From Colocasia esculenta (Eukaryota > Streptophyta > Magnoliopsida > Alismatales > Araceae), in the NCBI GenBank assembly GCA_014218235.1, contig CM024755.1, forward strand, positions 100,792,948 through 100,856,947: 64,000 bases of DNA. Reading direction: 5' to 3'. Below the pieces are notes generated by a model. That model had not been told where the DNA came from and made no database searches. It worked only from the letters and a program-made list of their open reading frames with translations. Positions 22,888-35,326 of this stretch are shown piece by piece. Position numbers and translations under genes: made by a program. Positions within the stretch are counted from its first letter, which is position 1, and each line of letters opens with the position of its first letter.

Positions 22888-24192
22888 CCAACGCTGCCCG
22901 AAAACGTTAGAAAACATAGCTAACCTGTTACCATGCTTATATCTCCCTATCTAATGACAGTTAGATAAAATGTTTTAGATGAAAGATGACCATGACAATG
23001 AGTAGAAGAACTTTGATGTTGGGGTTTGACCTAATTTGGTCTCAAATCTCATGAAAAATATGAAGAACATAAAGGTCAAGTACATCCCGAAAACATAGGT
23101 TCATGCAGTGGCTCTCTTAACATGCTTATAACTCTCTAACAAATGACTTTTAGACAAAGTGTTCAACACAAAACATGATGAGGACTACTAGTAACATGAC
23201 TTTCATGATGGAGGTTTAGTCTAATTCGGTCTCGAATCGTGTACATAGTAAGAAGAGGTAAAAAGCCCTAACTGTGCGCGACTTAGGGAAAATGACTAAT
23301 ACTCCATGTATACTCCATGAAAATTGGAAAATCAAGTGCAAATGAAACTAGACTCGAAGCTCTACAAGATGCTATTTTTTCTTTAATCTTGGCCCGAGAA
23401 CACCTTCCTTTGTGAAGATCTAGAGATGTCATCATTCTGGATGCAGCAGAGGATGAAGGGGATGAAGCTCCGGTTCCCAGCCTTTCTCCTCCTCCTCTGA
23501 AGCCCTAGCCCACCTCCAAACGACCCAAACTCGTTGCCAAACCTTCTCCAAGAGTTTAGTGACGAGTTCTTATAGATTTAGGGTGTATTTACATGTCCTA
23601 ATGGGACTAGGAAAGGGGGCTGCAAATTCAGCTTTCTACTTTCCAAAATCTGGGATTCTCTCACCCAAAGGAGGTAGCTACACCATGGGAAGGTGTCATA
23701 AGGGTTGGGCACGATTTGTCTTGTCATGAATGCCATTATCACTAATTTTAACCCTAATTTGCCCTCCCTAATCACTGCATAATTACATCTAGGTATTTTC
23801 TTGTCCCAATTTTTATCCTTGGGCCAAATGTGCTCCATTGGCCAATCTTGTTAATGGGTTATTAATACATGATTTGGAAGTCTCTCCATATGTTTAATTA
23901 ATTTATGGTCGGGTTTTTTTTCCGCGTTAACAATTTTCCGACTTAGTTTCTAAATCGGGTAATTTGTCACGTGTGACGTACACTCGGTGAATCAGATTTT
24001 TGTTGCATGAATTTCTTCGTGGAACACTTAGGGACAATATTTGGGGTTGATTTATAATTTTTACGGAATTTTCCGATGTGTTTTCTCTTGTACGCTAATG
24101 TACGTAAGTTTTATCATTCCGATAAATGCGGAAATTATTTATTTTGATTTATTTTTTAATTTTTTAAATCCCTAAATTTTCGGGGTGTTACA

Positions 24193-24205
24193 TCCTCCCC
24201 CACTT
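24193..24205 (-). other. polypurine tract of copy E1
   Basis: AAGTGGGGGAGGA on the minus strand directly before the 3' LTR (LTR1), the plus-strand primer of reverse transcription. Confidence 0.8.
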
Positions 24206-25445
24206 AAGAATTTGGTCCCCAAAGTTACACATAATGGTATAGTTCGTACCTGAGAATAGTTCTGAGTGGTTTTTCTTCATTCTTTCCTTCGTTTCCCAAG
24301 TAGCGTTGGTAATTCCGTCTCGACTCCATTGGACCTTCACCATAGGTATGGTACGATTTCTGAGTCGTTGAATCTTCTGATCCAATAGTTTGATTGGCTT
24401 CTCTTCATAAGTCAGTCCTCCCGAATCTCCAAGTCCTCATGGTTGATTACATGGTCGGCATTGAATAAGTACTTCCTCAGCATGGATATGTGGAACACAT
24501 TATGCACGTTCGCCAGCTGTGGAGGTAGTGCAAGTCTATACACCACCTGACCAATCCTTTCCAGAATTTCAAATGGTCCGATAAATCTGGGACTCAACTT
24601 TCCTTTGATCCCAATCTTTGATTCCCCTTGAAGGTGAGACCTTCAAGAAAACATGTTCACCAACCTGAAATTCTAGTTCTCTCTTCTCTTGTCTGCATAA
24701 CTCTTCTACCTAGATTGTGCTATCTTCAGAGGTTCCCTGACAATCTGAACCTTTCTGACGGTTGCCTCAATTAAGTCGGGTCCAACCCATTGGTTCTCCC
24801 CAACCTCTTCCTAGCAAAGTGGTGATCTGCAACTTCTGCCATATAAGGCTTCAAACGGTGCCATCTAATACTTGCCTGATAGCTGTTGTTATATGCAAAC
24901 TCCATCAGGTATAACTGATCATCCCATTGACCTCTAAAATCTAGCACCAGAGCACGAAGCATATCCTCCACAATTTGATTGCTCCTTTCGGTTTGTCCAT
25001 CAGTCTGAGGATGGAAGGCATACTAAAGTTTAGTTTAGTACCCATTGCTGCTTGTAAACCTTCCATAAGTGTGAAGTAAATCTAGGGTCCCGATCCGATA
25101 TTATGTTAGATGGAACCCCATGCAATCTAACTATTTCCTTAACATATAGTGCAACCAATACATCCACTGACCAGGTACTCTTAATCGGCAAGAATGAGCC
25201 GACTTAGTCAATCGATCAACTATTACCCAAATTGCATCCATTCTGCCTCTAGTCTTGGGCAAGCCCATGATAAAGTCCATACCGATGCTATCCCACTTCC
25301 ATTCTGGGATTTCTAGTGGTAGTAGTCCACCAGCTGTACGGAAATGCTCGGCCTTGACTTTCATGCATGTTAAACAGTATGACTGATCGGCCACATCCCT
25401 CTTCAAGTTTGGCCACCAATACGACCTTTTTAAGTCTTGGTACAT
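24194..25445 (-). pseudogene. integrase and chromodomain of copy E1, frameshifted
   Basis: From right to left: zinc-binding/linker YWWPNLKRDV with CLTCMKVKAEH, the catalytic core start IGMDFIMGLPKTRGRMDAIW (first Asp), QTDGQTERSNQ (Glu) near 25000-24960, NNSYQASI, then the C-terminal [20 protein letters not shown] and a chromodomain-like region to about 24200 (VKVQWSRDG, TWETKERM). It integrates the cDNA; chromodomains steer gypsy chromoviruses to marked chromatin. At least three frame breaks (near 25190, 24870 and 24600) inactivate it. Copy E2 at 32034-33256 keeps longer frames. Confidence 0.85.
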
Positions 25446-25536
25446 CTTTGTTGATCTAGGGTGAATCGTGTACTTGGACTGATGAGCTTCATTTAATAAC
25501 CTCTTCTTGAGTTCTCCATGATCAGGGACACATGTT

Positions 25537-26984
25537 CTACCTCGAATAGTAATCTTCCATCAGCTGATAGAGAAAGTCCGGTCTTTGTTCTAGCTTCTCC
25601 CTGATCTCAACTAAGAATGGATCCTCTCCCTGTTTCTCCTTGATTTCGGTCAGTAGATCGGATTGTATCTGGAGATTGGAAATCATTACTTGCTTTTCCT
25701 TCTTTCCCATGTCTAAGTTCAAGCTTGCAAATTGCTCCAGTAACTTCCATTCGCCCAGCATCATACTAGCTAGCATAGCTCCTGGTTGTCTACTTAGAGC
25801 ATCTGCCACTACATTGACTTTCCCAGGGTGATATTGAATGGAAAAGTCAAAGTCCTTGAGGTATTCTAACCACCTTCTTTGTCTCATGTTAAGCTCCTTC
25901 TGTGAGAATAAGTATTTTAAACTCTTATGGTCAGAAAAAACTTTAAATTGCTCACCATAGATGTAATGCCTCCAAATCTTCAAGGCGAATGCTACAGCTG
26001 CTAACTCCAGGTCAAGAATCGGTAGTTCACTTCGTGGATCTTCAACTGTCTTGAGGCATATGCTATTACTTTCCATTGTTGCATTAAGACACATCCCAGA
26101 CTTGTTCCAGAAGCATCTGAATAAATTTCAAATCCTTCCTCTTCAGTGGGTAAGGCGAGGACAGGAGCAGTAGTCAGACACTTCTTCAAGTTGTTAAAGC
26201 TCTCTTCATATTCATCGGTCCACATAAATGGATTTTCCTTCCGGATTAGCTTGGTTAATGGTACGGCAATATTTGAGAAATCCTTTATAACCTTCGATAA
26301 TATCCTGCTAATCTCAGAAAGCTCCTGATCTCTGTGACGCCTGTCGGTCTTTCCCATTTCAACACAGCCTCAACCTTTGATGGATCAACAACGATACCAT
26401 CCCTAGTTACCACATGCCCTAAAAAGGATACCTCCTCAAGCCAGAATTCACATTTGCTTAGCTTGGCATATAGTTTATTCTCCCTTAAAATCTACAATGC
26501 AATCCTCAAATGCTCCTCATGTTCTTCCTTTGTCTTGGAATAGATCAATATATCATCGATGAATACCACCACAAATTTATCAAGATATGGGCGATAAATG
26601 CTATTCATCAACTACATGAAAACTGCAGGGGCATTTGTTAGTCCAAAAGGCATAACAATAAATTCATAATGCCCATACCTACTTTGGAAGGCTGTCTTGT
26701 GAATGTCTTCTCCTTTGATCCTCAATTGGTGATAGCCGGATCTGAGATCTATTTTAGAGAAGTATTTAGCTCCAAATAATTGATCAAACAACTCATCAAT
26801 CCTTGGTAGAGGATATTTGTTCTTGATGGTTAACTGGTTTAGTTGCCTGTAGTCTATGCACAGCCTCATCGACCCATCTTTCTTCTTGATAAGAGGACAG
26901 GTGCACCCCATGGTGATGTGCTTGGTCGGATGAATCCCTTCTCTAACAGTTCCATCAATTGCTCTTTTAATTCCTTCAGTTCTA
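25537..26984 (-). pseudogene. reverse transcriptase and RNase H of copy E1
   Basis: [47 protein letters not shown] and [11 protein letters not shown] in 26612-26911; an in-frame TAG follows (where the family reads a Gln), then [11 protein letters not shown] with the catalytic Asp pair near 26530-26560. RNase H in about 25537-26130: [47 protein letters not shown] and [15 protein letters not shown]. It copies RNA to DNA and degrades template RNA. Several stops and indels are present. Confidence 0.88.
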
Positions 26985-27830
26985 TGGGGGACATTCTATA
27001 TGGTGCCCTAGATACTGGTGCTGCTCCAGGGACCAATTCGATGGTAAAATCGACCTCTCGCTCAGGAGAATTCCTGACAAGTCTTCGGGAAAGACATCAG
27101 CATACTCGCTGACAATATGGATGTCCTCAACTTTGACTTCCTTCTTTGTGATGACAACAATAGCAAGAAAGGCCATACAACCTTTCCTCATCATCCTTTT
27201 GGCTTGTAATGCAGAGATAAGTGACAATCTCCTGCGTTTCTATCCCCTGTGAACATTAGGTTTGGGTAATGGCTAAAGGTTACCCGACTTCTCCTGCAGT
27301 TGATACTAGCCCCATGTTCAGACAACCAGTCTGCTCCCAGTATCACATCATACCCCTCCATGTCTATGCATATTAAATTGCAGGTAGGTTTTGGGTTTCA
27401 ATCAACACTTCACTAGATGGCAGATGGTTTGTAAGATTGGTGCCAAGACCAATCAGGGTTGACACAACTATTCAGATTTCATTGGGACGGGTTTCACAGG
27501 TAGGGTATCAACAAATGTTTGGGATATAAAGGAATGCGTAGCTCCCGTATCAAATAGAACATATGCGGGTCGGGAAATAATAGTAAGTGTACCTTCCACG
27601 ATACCTCCTTCTTCAGTAGCTTCAGGTTCCTGAATAGCTTGCAAGCGGCCTTGCCTCTTCTGTCCATTCGGACGCTTGTCTTGAGGGGCTTGTTCTTTCA
27701 GCATTGGGCAGTCCGAGATCCTGTGGTCACGACTACCACAGCGCAGACATCTCCCTTGCGCTCTCCAGTATTGTTCAGACCGGTGACTAGCTTTGTCACA
27801 GTGTTTGCACCTTTCTCCCGTTGACACCAC
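26982..27830 (-). pseudogene. zinc knuckle and aspartic protease region of copy E1
   Basis: CKHCDKASH and CLRCGSRDHRISDCP (CX2CX4HX4C nucleocapsid knuckle) precede the protease active site VLFDTGATHSFIS near 27525-27565. A linker with DVILGADWL near 27335-27365 and VFPEDLSG near 27075 leads into RT. Frame changes near 27465 and 27235 break it. Confidence 0.82.
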
Positions 27831-27841
27831 TATCTGCTTAC

Positions 27842-28609
27842 CTAACTCCTTCGGCTTCTATCGGCTTGTTCAGTAAAACCACCACTGGGCCTTTTCTTCC
27901 CAATGGTCGGTTGATACCTTCCTACAGCAGACACTTTCTCCCTTTTCACGGATTTTTCCTTAATCTTTCGACAGTCTCCATGGCATCTTCTAGTAACTGA
28001 GCCTTCTTTACCATGTCAGCATAGGTTTGAATGTCCATTGCGCCAGTTGAGTGATGAACTGGGGCCTCAAGCCATTCAGAAAGCGTTTCGCCTTCATTCT
28101 TTCTGCCCCAATCAAGTGAACAACATATCGGGACAGACGAGAGAATTGGGCCTCATACTCGGCCGCAGTGAGTCCTCTCTACTTCAAAGCCGCAAATTCG
28201 ACTGCTTTCCGTTTCTGGACCCTCTCAGAAAAGTACTTGGTGTTGAATCGCTCAATGAACTGAGCCCATGTTAGTTGTTGGCCATTCAGTGTTGCTTCCA
28301 CCGACTCCCACCATGCCCTGGCATCCTTCACCAATTGGAAAGTCACCAGCAGTACTTTGTTCTGGTCTGTGCATTGCATGACCCTGAATATCCTTTCAAT
28401 TTCCTTAACCCAGTGTTCAACAACATCTGGGTCAGTACTCCCTTCAAACCTAGGCGGATCCATACTTTGAAAATTCCGATGGAGATCACCAGCTCCGCGG
28501 TTACTCCACCCTGGGTGGCTTGCAGGATAGCCTGAGTCAAGTTCTGTATTGTTTGTTGCATGTTCCTAGTCTGGGCACGTTCAGCGCCATTGAGGTAAAG
28601 TACCTTCAA
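27842..28609 (-). pseudogene. gag capsid region of copy E1
   Basis: Contains RAQTRNMQQTIQNLTQAI near 28530-28585, MDPPRFEGSTDPDVVEHW from 28463, ARAWWESVEATL and WAQFIERFNTKYF, the usual plant chromovirus Gag core. A stop (FAALK then TAG) lies near 28179, and a frame break separates the N-terminal piece from 28463. Confidence 0.82.
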
Positions 28610-28756
28610 GATAATAATATAAGTCAGTCATCTAAATATATCACATGTGACTTCTATTCCCATGGTTCTACCCAAGCTAACATTAGGTACGATAGATTTT
28701 GACTCGTGTGATCTAGTTTCATTCTATATTCCTATTCCCTTGGACCCTAAAGTTCA

Positions 28757-28769
28757 GGCTCTGATACCA
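28757..28769 (-). other. primer-binding site of copy E1 (Met-tRNA type)
   Basis: TGGTATCAGAGCC on the minus strand, two bases after the end of LTR2, complementary to the 3' end of initiator Met tRNA. Confidence 0.85.
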
Positions 28770-29822
28770 ACTGTCACGCCTCGATATTTAGTAGTGGAAT
28801 AAATACCGAGGTGCATGAATGATACAAATAGACGTATCACAGTTGAATAGCGCAGAGTCACAATTGAACATAAAAACACATTTGAGAATATAATGGTCAC
28901 CAAAAGTATACTTTATTCCATTTCATTCAACTAGCTACAACCTTACATAAGAAGAACCACTAAAGGGTCCCTTATTCAAATGAAAATGTTTCACTAATAC
29001 ATAGACTACTCAAATATCTATTCCTAATACTTCATCTCCTCAATATCGGGTGCTCATCACTCTTGCCCTGCCCCATCAGACTCCACGGGTTTCTCATCAC
29101 TACCTGAAAAGGACATGATGATAGGTGAGCAAACTAGCTCAGTAGGATTTACATCTCAATATTGTGCGGGCACTAATATACATGATTAACATTTTAAATA
29201 GGCAGATATGCACATGAACATGATAATTCTAATGCATGCTTTTCTAACAAGTTAAATAGCGGAATAGAACGGATGTCATATCAAATATCGAGTTGCATAT
29301 ACAATGGACGGATATTTGAAGAGTAGAATCATATCAAAAGACATTGGCCATATCGATATCATGTATTCACATGAACAGACGTATCATATCAAATCTTATC
29401 ATATCATATCAAATCAAACTTATCATATCATATCAAACGAAGGCACATTCCCACAAATCTTGGATATCGTATTAGCATGTCAAGCACCACAAGTCCATAC
29501 TCCCGCGGTTAATAAGTACGTTGGGGTGCTCTTCCCTAGGACCAGACAGGCCCCTATTGCACAAGCATTAGTCAAATGGACCAAAGTCTTACGTTGTGCC
29601 GAACAAACATATTCATATCATGGCCACAGAATTTCAATAATAAGCTCAATGTAATAAGAACATGATCATCATAGAGTCAAGGTGTGACAAATAGCTCAAG
29701 AGAACAAATGGGCAGTATAACGACGTATCTTATGTTTCATAATTCGTTATTGTCTTGACATGAGGATAACTAATGACAGATCGTACGCGGAACATGTGCT
29801 CTCTATCTCCAGGGTACTTCAT

Positions 29823-29956
29823 GGTTCAACCAGCTTGGCCTCTATGTGGGAATCCATACAGAGCGAGACTTACGGAGGTCTTAAGGAAAAGATCGCTAGT
29901 CTTGCCGATTCGGAATGACCGACAGAGAGCTCTCAATTCCCCAAGAAGGGTGTGCC
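29823..29956 (+). repeat. shared ~135-base module (LTR2)
   Basis: Same module as 22010-22143, with LTR3-type variants (GGTTCAACC at the start, GACCGACAGAGAGC). Confidence 0.75.
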
Positions 29957-30438
29957 TATTCGTGCAAAGGTGTAAGTGACGTGTCACGGATCTTTCCTAA
30001 CATGTATGCAATATGAACAAATAACTGAAACATCAGAAATCATATAACTTAAAGAAACTCATATACAAATCATGATGAAACACTTTAACTAAACACGTCT
30101 ACGCTAACATGTGTTCACCCATACATTCACATCATATTCTTATCATGTCCAATTGACAATAAGTAAGATCACAAGATAATCAAATGAACATAAGGTCAAT
30201 CACATTTACACATTAGAATCATATCATCATATCATTACCACTTTCAAATTGATGGATTTCTTTTAGGCCAATGCACACTATGGAACACTATGCAACATGC
30301 TGACGGACCACAAAGACTAACATGCTGACTGACTGACTGAAAAGTACAGCCTCGGGTCGACCTATGAATAGCGTCCAACACAGTGGCCATTTTTACAAAA
30401 CAGTGTATAGGTAAACAGGCCAAACGGTGCCGAAATTG

Positions 30439-30703
30439 AATCGCGTCGGCCTACATGGCCGCCTTTCAAGCTAAATCGCGTCGAGATATAGCGACGCCTT
30501 ACAGGAAATCATTAAATAATCCGATGGGCGGAAAACTGCCTAAATCGTGTCTGGGGATCTCGCCGCAGTTCAGACTGGCACAGACTCCCAGATAGGCATG
30601 AAGGCCCATGCGCGGGTTGATTGGTCAGCGACCTAATTACGTTCGGCCTCATGGTCACGATTCAGAGGGCGCGGGAATCCCGTCGCCTGGAGAGGACGCG
30701 ATT
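30439..30703. repeat. 28-bp motif cluster (LTR2)
   Basis: Five units corresponding one to one with LTR1, 10-base spacers kept. The fourth unit has lost a CpG (AATTACGTT for AATCGCGTT). Confidence 0.75.
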
Positions 30704-32033
30704 CCAAACGCTGCCCGAAAACGTTAGAAAACATAGCTAACCTGTTACCATGCTTATATCTCCCTATCTAATGACAGTTAGATAAAATGTTTTAGATGAA
30801 AGATGACCATGACAATGAGTAGAAGAACTTTGATGTTGGGGGTTTGACCTAATTTGGTCTCAAATCTCATGAAAAATATGAAGAACATAAAGGTCAAGTA
30901 CATCCCGAAAACATAGGTTCATGCAGTGGCTCTCTTAACATGCTTATAACTCTCTAACAAATGACTTTTAGACAAAGTGTTCAACACAAAACATGATGAG
31001 GACTACTAGTAACATGACTTTCATGATGGAGGTTTAGTCTAATTCGGTCTCGAATCGTGTACATAGTAAGAAGAAGTAAAAAGCCCTAACTGTGCGCGAC
31101 TTAGGGAAAATGACTAATACTCCATGTATACTCCATGAAAATTGGGAAAATCAAGTGCAAATGAAACTAGACTCGAAGCTCTACAAGATGCTATTGTTTT
31201 TCTTTAATCTTGGCTCGAGAACACCTTCCTTTGTGAAGATCTAAGAGATGTCATCATTCTGGATGCAGCAGAGGATGAAGGGGATGAAGCTCCGGTTCCC
31301 AGCCTTTCTCCTCCTCCTCTGAAGCCCTAGCCCACCTCCAAACGACCCAAACTCGTTGCCAAACCTTCTCCAAGAGTTTAGTGACGAGTTCTTATAGATT
31401 TAGGGTGTATTTACATGTCCTAATGGGACTAGGAAAGGGGGCTGCAAATTCAGCTTTCTACTTCTACTTCCAAATCTGGGATTCTCTCACCCAAAGGAGG
31501 TAGCTACACCATGGGAAGGTGTCATAAAGGGTTGGGCACGATTTGTCTTGCCATGCATGGTCGTTATCACTAATTTTAACCCTAATTTGCCCTCCCTAAT
31601 CACTGCATATTACATCTAGGTATTTTCTTGTCCCATTTTTATCCTTGGGCCAAATGTGCTCCATTGCCAAATCTTGTTAATGGGTTATTAATACATGATG
31701 TTGGAAGTCTCTCCAATATGTTTATTTAATTTATGGTCGGGTTATTGTTTCGCGTTAACAATTTTCCGACTTAGTTTCTAAATTCGGGTAATTTGTCACG
31801 TGTGACGTACACTCGGTGAATCAGATTTTTTTTTGCATGAATTTCTTCGTGGAACACTTAGGGACAATACTTGGGGTTGATTTATAATTTTTACGGAATT
31901 TTCCGATGTGTTTTCTCTTGTACGCTAATGGTACGTAAGTTTTATCATTCCGATAAATGCGAAAATTATTTATTTTGATTTATTTTCTAATTTTTTAAAT
32001 CCCTAAATTTTCGGGGTTTACATCCTCCCCCAC

Positions 32034-32480
32034 TTAAGAAATTTGGTCCCCAAAGTTACACATAATGGTATAGTTCGTACCTGAGAATAGTTCTGAGTGG
32101 TTTTTCTTCATTCTTTCCTTCGTTTCCCAGGTAGCGTTGGTAATTCCGTCTCGACTCCATTGGACCTTCACCATAGGTATGGTACGATTTCTGAGTCGTT
32201 GAATCTTCTGATCCAGTAGTTTGATTGGCTTCTCTTCATAAGTCAGGTCCTCCCGAATCTCCAAGTCCTCATGGTTGATTACATGGTCGGCATTGAATAA
32301 GTACTTCCTCAGCATGGATATGTGGAACACATTATGCACGTTCGCCAGCTGTGGAGGTAGTGCAAGTCTATACACCACCTGACCAATCCTTTCCAGAATT
32401 TCAAATGGTTCGATAAATCTGGGACTCAACTTTCCTTTGATCCCAAATCTTTGAATTCCCCTTGAAGGTGAGACCTTCAA
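32034..32480 (-). pseudogene. integrase C-terminus and chromodomain of copy E2
   Basis: Open for 148 codons. [38 protein letters not shown] and [13 protein letters not shown] belong to the integrase C-terminal domain. A chromodomain-like segment follows (LRNRTIPMVKVQW, ATWETKERM). The frame is cut from the catalytic core by a stop and frame change near 32500-32640. Confidence 0.85.
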
Positions 32481-32644
32481 GAAAACATGTTCACCAACCT
32501 GAAATTCTAGTTCTCTCTTCTCTTGTCTGCATAACTCTTCTACCTAGATTGTGCTATCTTCAGAGGTTCCCTGACAATCTGAACCTTTCTGACGGTTGCC
32601 TCAATTAAGTCGGGTCCAACCCATTGGTTCTCCCCAACCTCTTC

Positions 32645-33256
32645 CTAACAAAGTGGTGATCTGCAACTTCTGCCATATAAGGCTTCAAATGGTGCCATCT
32701 TAATACTTGCCTGATAGCTGTTGTTATATGCAAACTCCATCAGGTATAACTGATCGTCCCATTGACCTCTAAAATCTAGCACCAGAGCACGAAGCATATC
32801 CTCCACAATTTGATTGCTCCTTTCGGTTTGTCCATCAGTCTGAGGATGGAAGGCAATACTAAAGTTTAGTTTAGTACCCATTGCTGCTTGTAAACCCTTC
32901 CATAAGTGTGAAGTAAATCTAGGGTCCCGATCTGATATTATGTTAGATGGAACCCCATGCAATCTAACTATTTCCTTAACATATAGTGCAACCAATACAT
33001 CCACTGACCAGGTACTCTTAATCGGCAAGAAATGAGCCGACTTAGTCAATTGATCAACTATTACCCAAATTGCATCCATTCTGCCTCTAGTCTTGGGCAA
33101 GCCCATGATAAAGTCCATACCGATGCTATCCCACTTCCATTCTGGGATTTCTAGTGGTAGTAGTCCACCAGCTGTACGGAAATGCTCGGCCTTGACTTTC
33201 ATGCATGTTAACAGTATGACTGATCGGCCACATCCCTCTTCATGTTTGGCCACCAA
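32645..33256 (-). pseudogene. integrase catalytic core of copy E2
   Basis: A 203-codon open stretch holds the full D,D,E triad: Asp in IGMDFIMGLPKTRG, Asp in [17 protein letters not shown], and Glu in QTDGQTERSNQIVEDML, followed by YNNSYQASIKMAPFEALYG. The N-terminal zinc-binding part is partly lost by a frame change near 33215-33245. This is the best preserved integrase core in the window. Confidence 0.88.
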
Positions 33257-33329
33257 TATGACCTTTTTAAGTCTTGGTACATCTTTGTTGATCTAGGGTG
33301 AATCGTGTACTTGGACTGATGAGCTTCAT

Positions 33330-34062
33330 TTAATAACCTCTTCTTGAGTTCTCCATGATCAGGGACACATGTTCTACCTCGAAATAGTAATCTTCCATCA
33401 GCTGATAGAGAAAGTCAGGTCTTTGTTCTAGCTTCTCCCTGATCTCAACTAAGAATAGATCCTCTCCCTGTTTCTCCTTGATTTCGGTCAGTAGATCGGA
33501 TTGTATCTGGAGATTGGAAATCATTACTTGCTTTTCCTTCTTTCCCATGTATAAGTTCAAGCTTGCAAATTGCTCCAGTAACTTCCATTCGCCCAGCATC
33601 ATACTAGCTAGCATAGCTCCTGGTTGTCTACTTAGCATCTGCCACTACATTCACTTTCCCAGGGTGATATTGAATGGAAAAGTCAAAGTCCTTGAGGTAT
33701 TCTAACCACCTTCTTTGTCTCATGTTAAGCTCCTTCTGTGAGAATAAGTATTTTAAACTCTTATGGTCAGAAAAAAATTTAAATTGCTCACCATAGATGT
33801 AATGCCTCCAAATCTTCAAGGCGAATGCTACAGCTGCTAACTCCAGGTCAAGAATCGGGTAGTTCACTTCGTGGATCTTCAACTGTCTTGAGGCATATGC
33901 TATTACTTTCCATTGTTGCATTAAGACACATCCCAGACCTGTTCCAGAAGCATCTGAATAAATTTCAAATCCTCCCTCTTCAGTGAGTAAGGCGAGGACA
34001 GGAGCAGTAGTCAGACACTTCTTCAAGTTGTTAAAGCTCTCTTCACATTCATCGGTCCACAT
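33330..34062 (-). pseudogene. RNase H of copy E2
   Basis: [48 protein letters not shown] and [12 protein letters not shown] run in one frame over 33628-34062. A small deletion near 33632 removes the ALSRQ join; the 33330-33638 frame continues with the post-RNase H connector. More intact than the E1 copy. Confidence 0.85.
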
Positions 34063-34812
34063 AAATGGATTTTCCTTCCGATTAGCTTGGTTAATGGTAC
34101 GACAATATTTGAGAATCCTTTATAAACCTTCGATAATATCCTGCTAATCTCAGAAGCTCCTGATCTCTGTGACGCCTGTCGGTCTTTCCCATTTCAACAC
34201 AGCCTCAACCTTTGATGGATCAACAACGATACCATCCTAGTTACCACATGCCCTAAAAAGGATACCTCCTCAAGCCAGAATTCACATTTGCTTAGCTTGG
34301 CATATAGTTTATTCTCCCTTAAAATCTACAATGCAATCCTCAAATGCTCCTCATGTTCTTCCTTTGTCTTGGAATAGATCAATATATCATCGATGATACC
34401 ACCACAAATTTATCAAGATATGGGCGATAAATGCTATTCATCAACTACATGAAAACTGCAGGGGCATTTGTTAGTCCAAAAGGCATAACAATAAATTCAT
34501 AATGCCCATACCTACTTCGGAAGGCTGCCTTGTGAATGTCTTCTCCTTTGATCCTCAATTGGTGATAGCCGGATCTGAGATCTATTTTAGAGAAGTATTT
34601 AGCTCCAATAATTGATTAAACAACTCATCAATCCTTGGTAGAGGATATTTGTTCTTGATGGTTAACTGGCTTAGTTGTCTGTAGTCTATGCACAGCCTCA
34701 TCGACCCATCTTTCTTCTTGATAAGAGGACAGGTGCACCCCATGGTGATGTGCTTGGTCGGATGAATCCCTTCTCTAACAGTTCCATCAATTGCTCTTTT
34801 AATTCCTTCAGT
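34063..34812 (-). pseudogene. reverse transcriptase of copy E2
   Basis: Same RT as E1 but with more indels (for example near 34607 and 34398), so no long frame survives. Recognised by base-level identity to 26300-26980, including the fingers region with [16 protein letters not shown] and the [10 protein letters not shown] motif. Confidence 0.8.
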
Positions 34813-34813
34813 T

Positions 34814-35194
34814 CTATGGGGGACATTCTATATGGTGCCCTAGATACTGGTGCTGCTCCAGGGACCAATTCGATGGTAAAATCGACCTCTCGCTCAGGAG
34901 AATTCCTGACAAGTCTTCGGGAAAGACGTCAGCATACTCGCTGACAATATGGATGTCCTCAACTTTGACTTCCTTCTTTGTGATGACAACAATAGCAAGA
35001 AAGGCCATACAACCTTTCCTCATCATCCTTTTGGCTTGTAATGCAGAGATAAGTGACAATCTCCTACGGTTTCTATCCCCTGTGAACATTAGTTTTGGGT
35101 AATGGCTAAAGGTTACCCGACTTCTCCTGCAGTTGATACTAGCCCCATGTTCAGACAACCAGTCTGCTCCCAGTATCACATCATACCCCTCCAT
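34814..35194 (-). pseudogene. protease-RT connector of copy E2
   Basis: MEGYDVILGADWLSEHGASI and VFPEDLSG fall in a single frame of 126 codons, where E1 is frameshifted. Confidence 0.75.
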
Positions 35195-35326
35195 GTCTAT
35201 GCATATTAAATTTGCAGGTAGGTTTTTGGTTCAATCACACTTCACTAGATGGCAGATGGTTTGTAAGATTGGTGCCAAGACCAATCAGGGTTGACACAAC
35301 TATTCCAGATTTCATTGGGACGGGTT

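Larger units (their letters stand above)
20956..24192 (-). repeat. LTR1 of tandem Tekay-like array
   Basis: 3237 bp. It starts TGTCACGCC and ends GGGGTGTTACA on the + strand, so it reads TGTAACACCCC..GGCGTGACA in element orientation. It carries the 28-bp motif cluster (22622-22887), the shared module (22010-22143) and ATATC-rich repeats near 21560-21620. It is the 3' LTR of the left internal copy. Confidence 0.9.
24193..28771 (-). mobile_element. left internal region of Tekay-like array (copy E1)
   Basis: Bounded by LTR1 and LTR2. The primer-binding site is at 28757-28769 (initiator Met tRNA type) and the polypurine tract at 24193-24205. Coding order on the minus strand is gag, protease, RT, RNase H, integrase, chromodomain. 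Single-base indels and stops interrupt the frame in several places. Confidence 0.88.
28772..32022 (-). repeat. LTR2 (middle LTR, chimeric)
   Basis: 3251 bp, shared by both internal copies. At its left part (28772 to about 30090) it carries the variants of LTR3 (CGCCTCGATATTTAGTAGTGG, GCCATATCGATATC, GACCGACAGAGAGC). From about 30110 to the right end it carries those of LTR1 (TTAGGCCAATG, TGTCTGGGGATCTCGCC). The final GTGTTACA reads GGTTTACA here. Confidence 0.88.
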
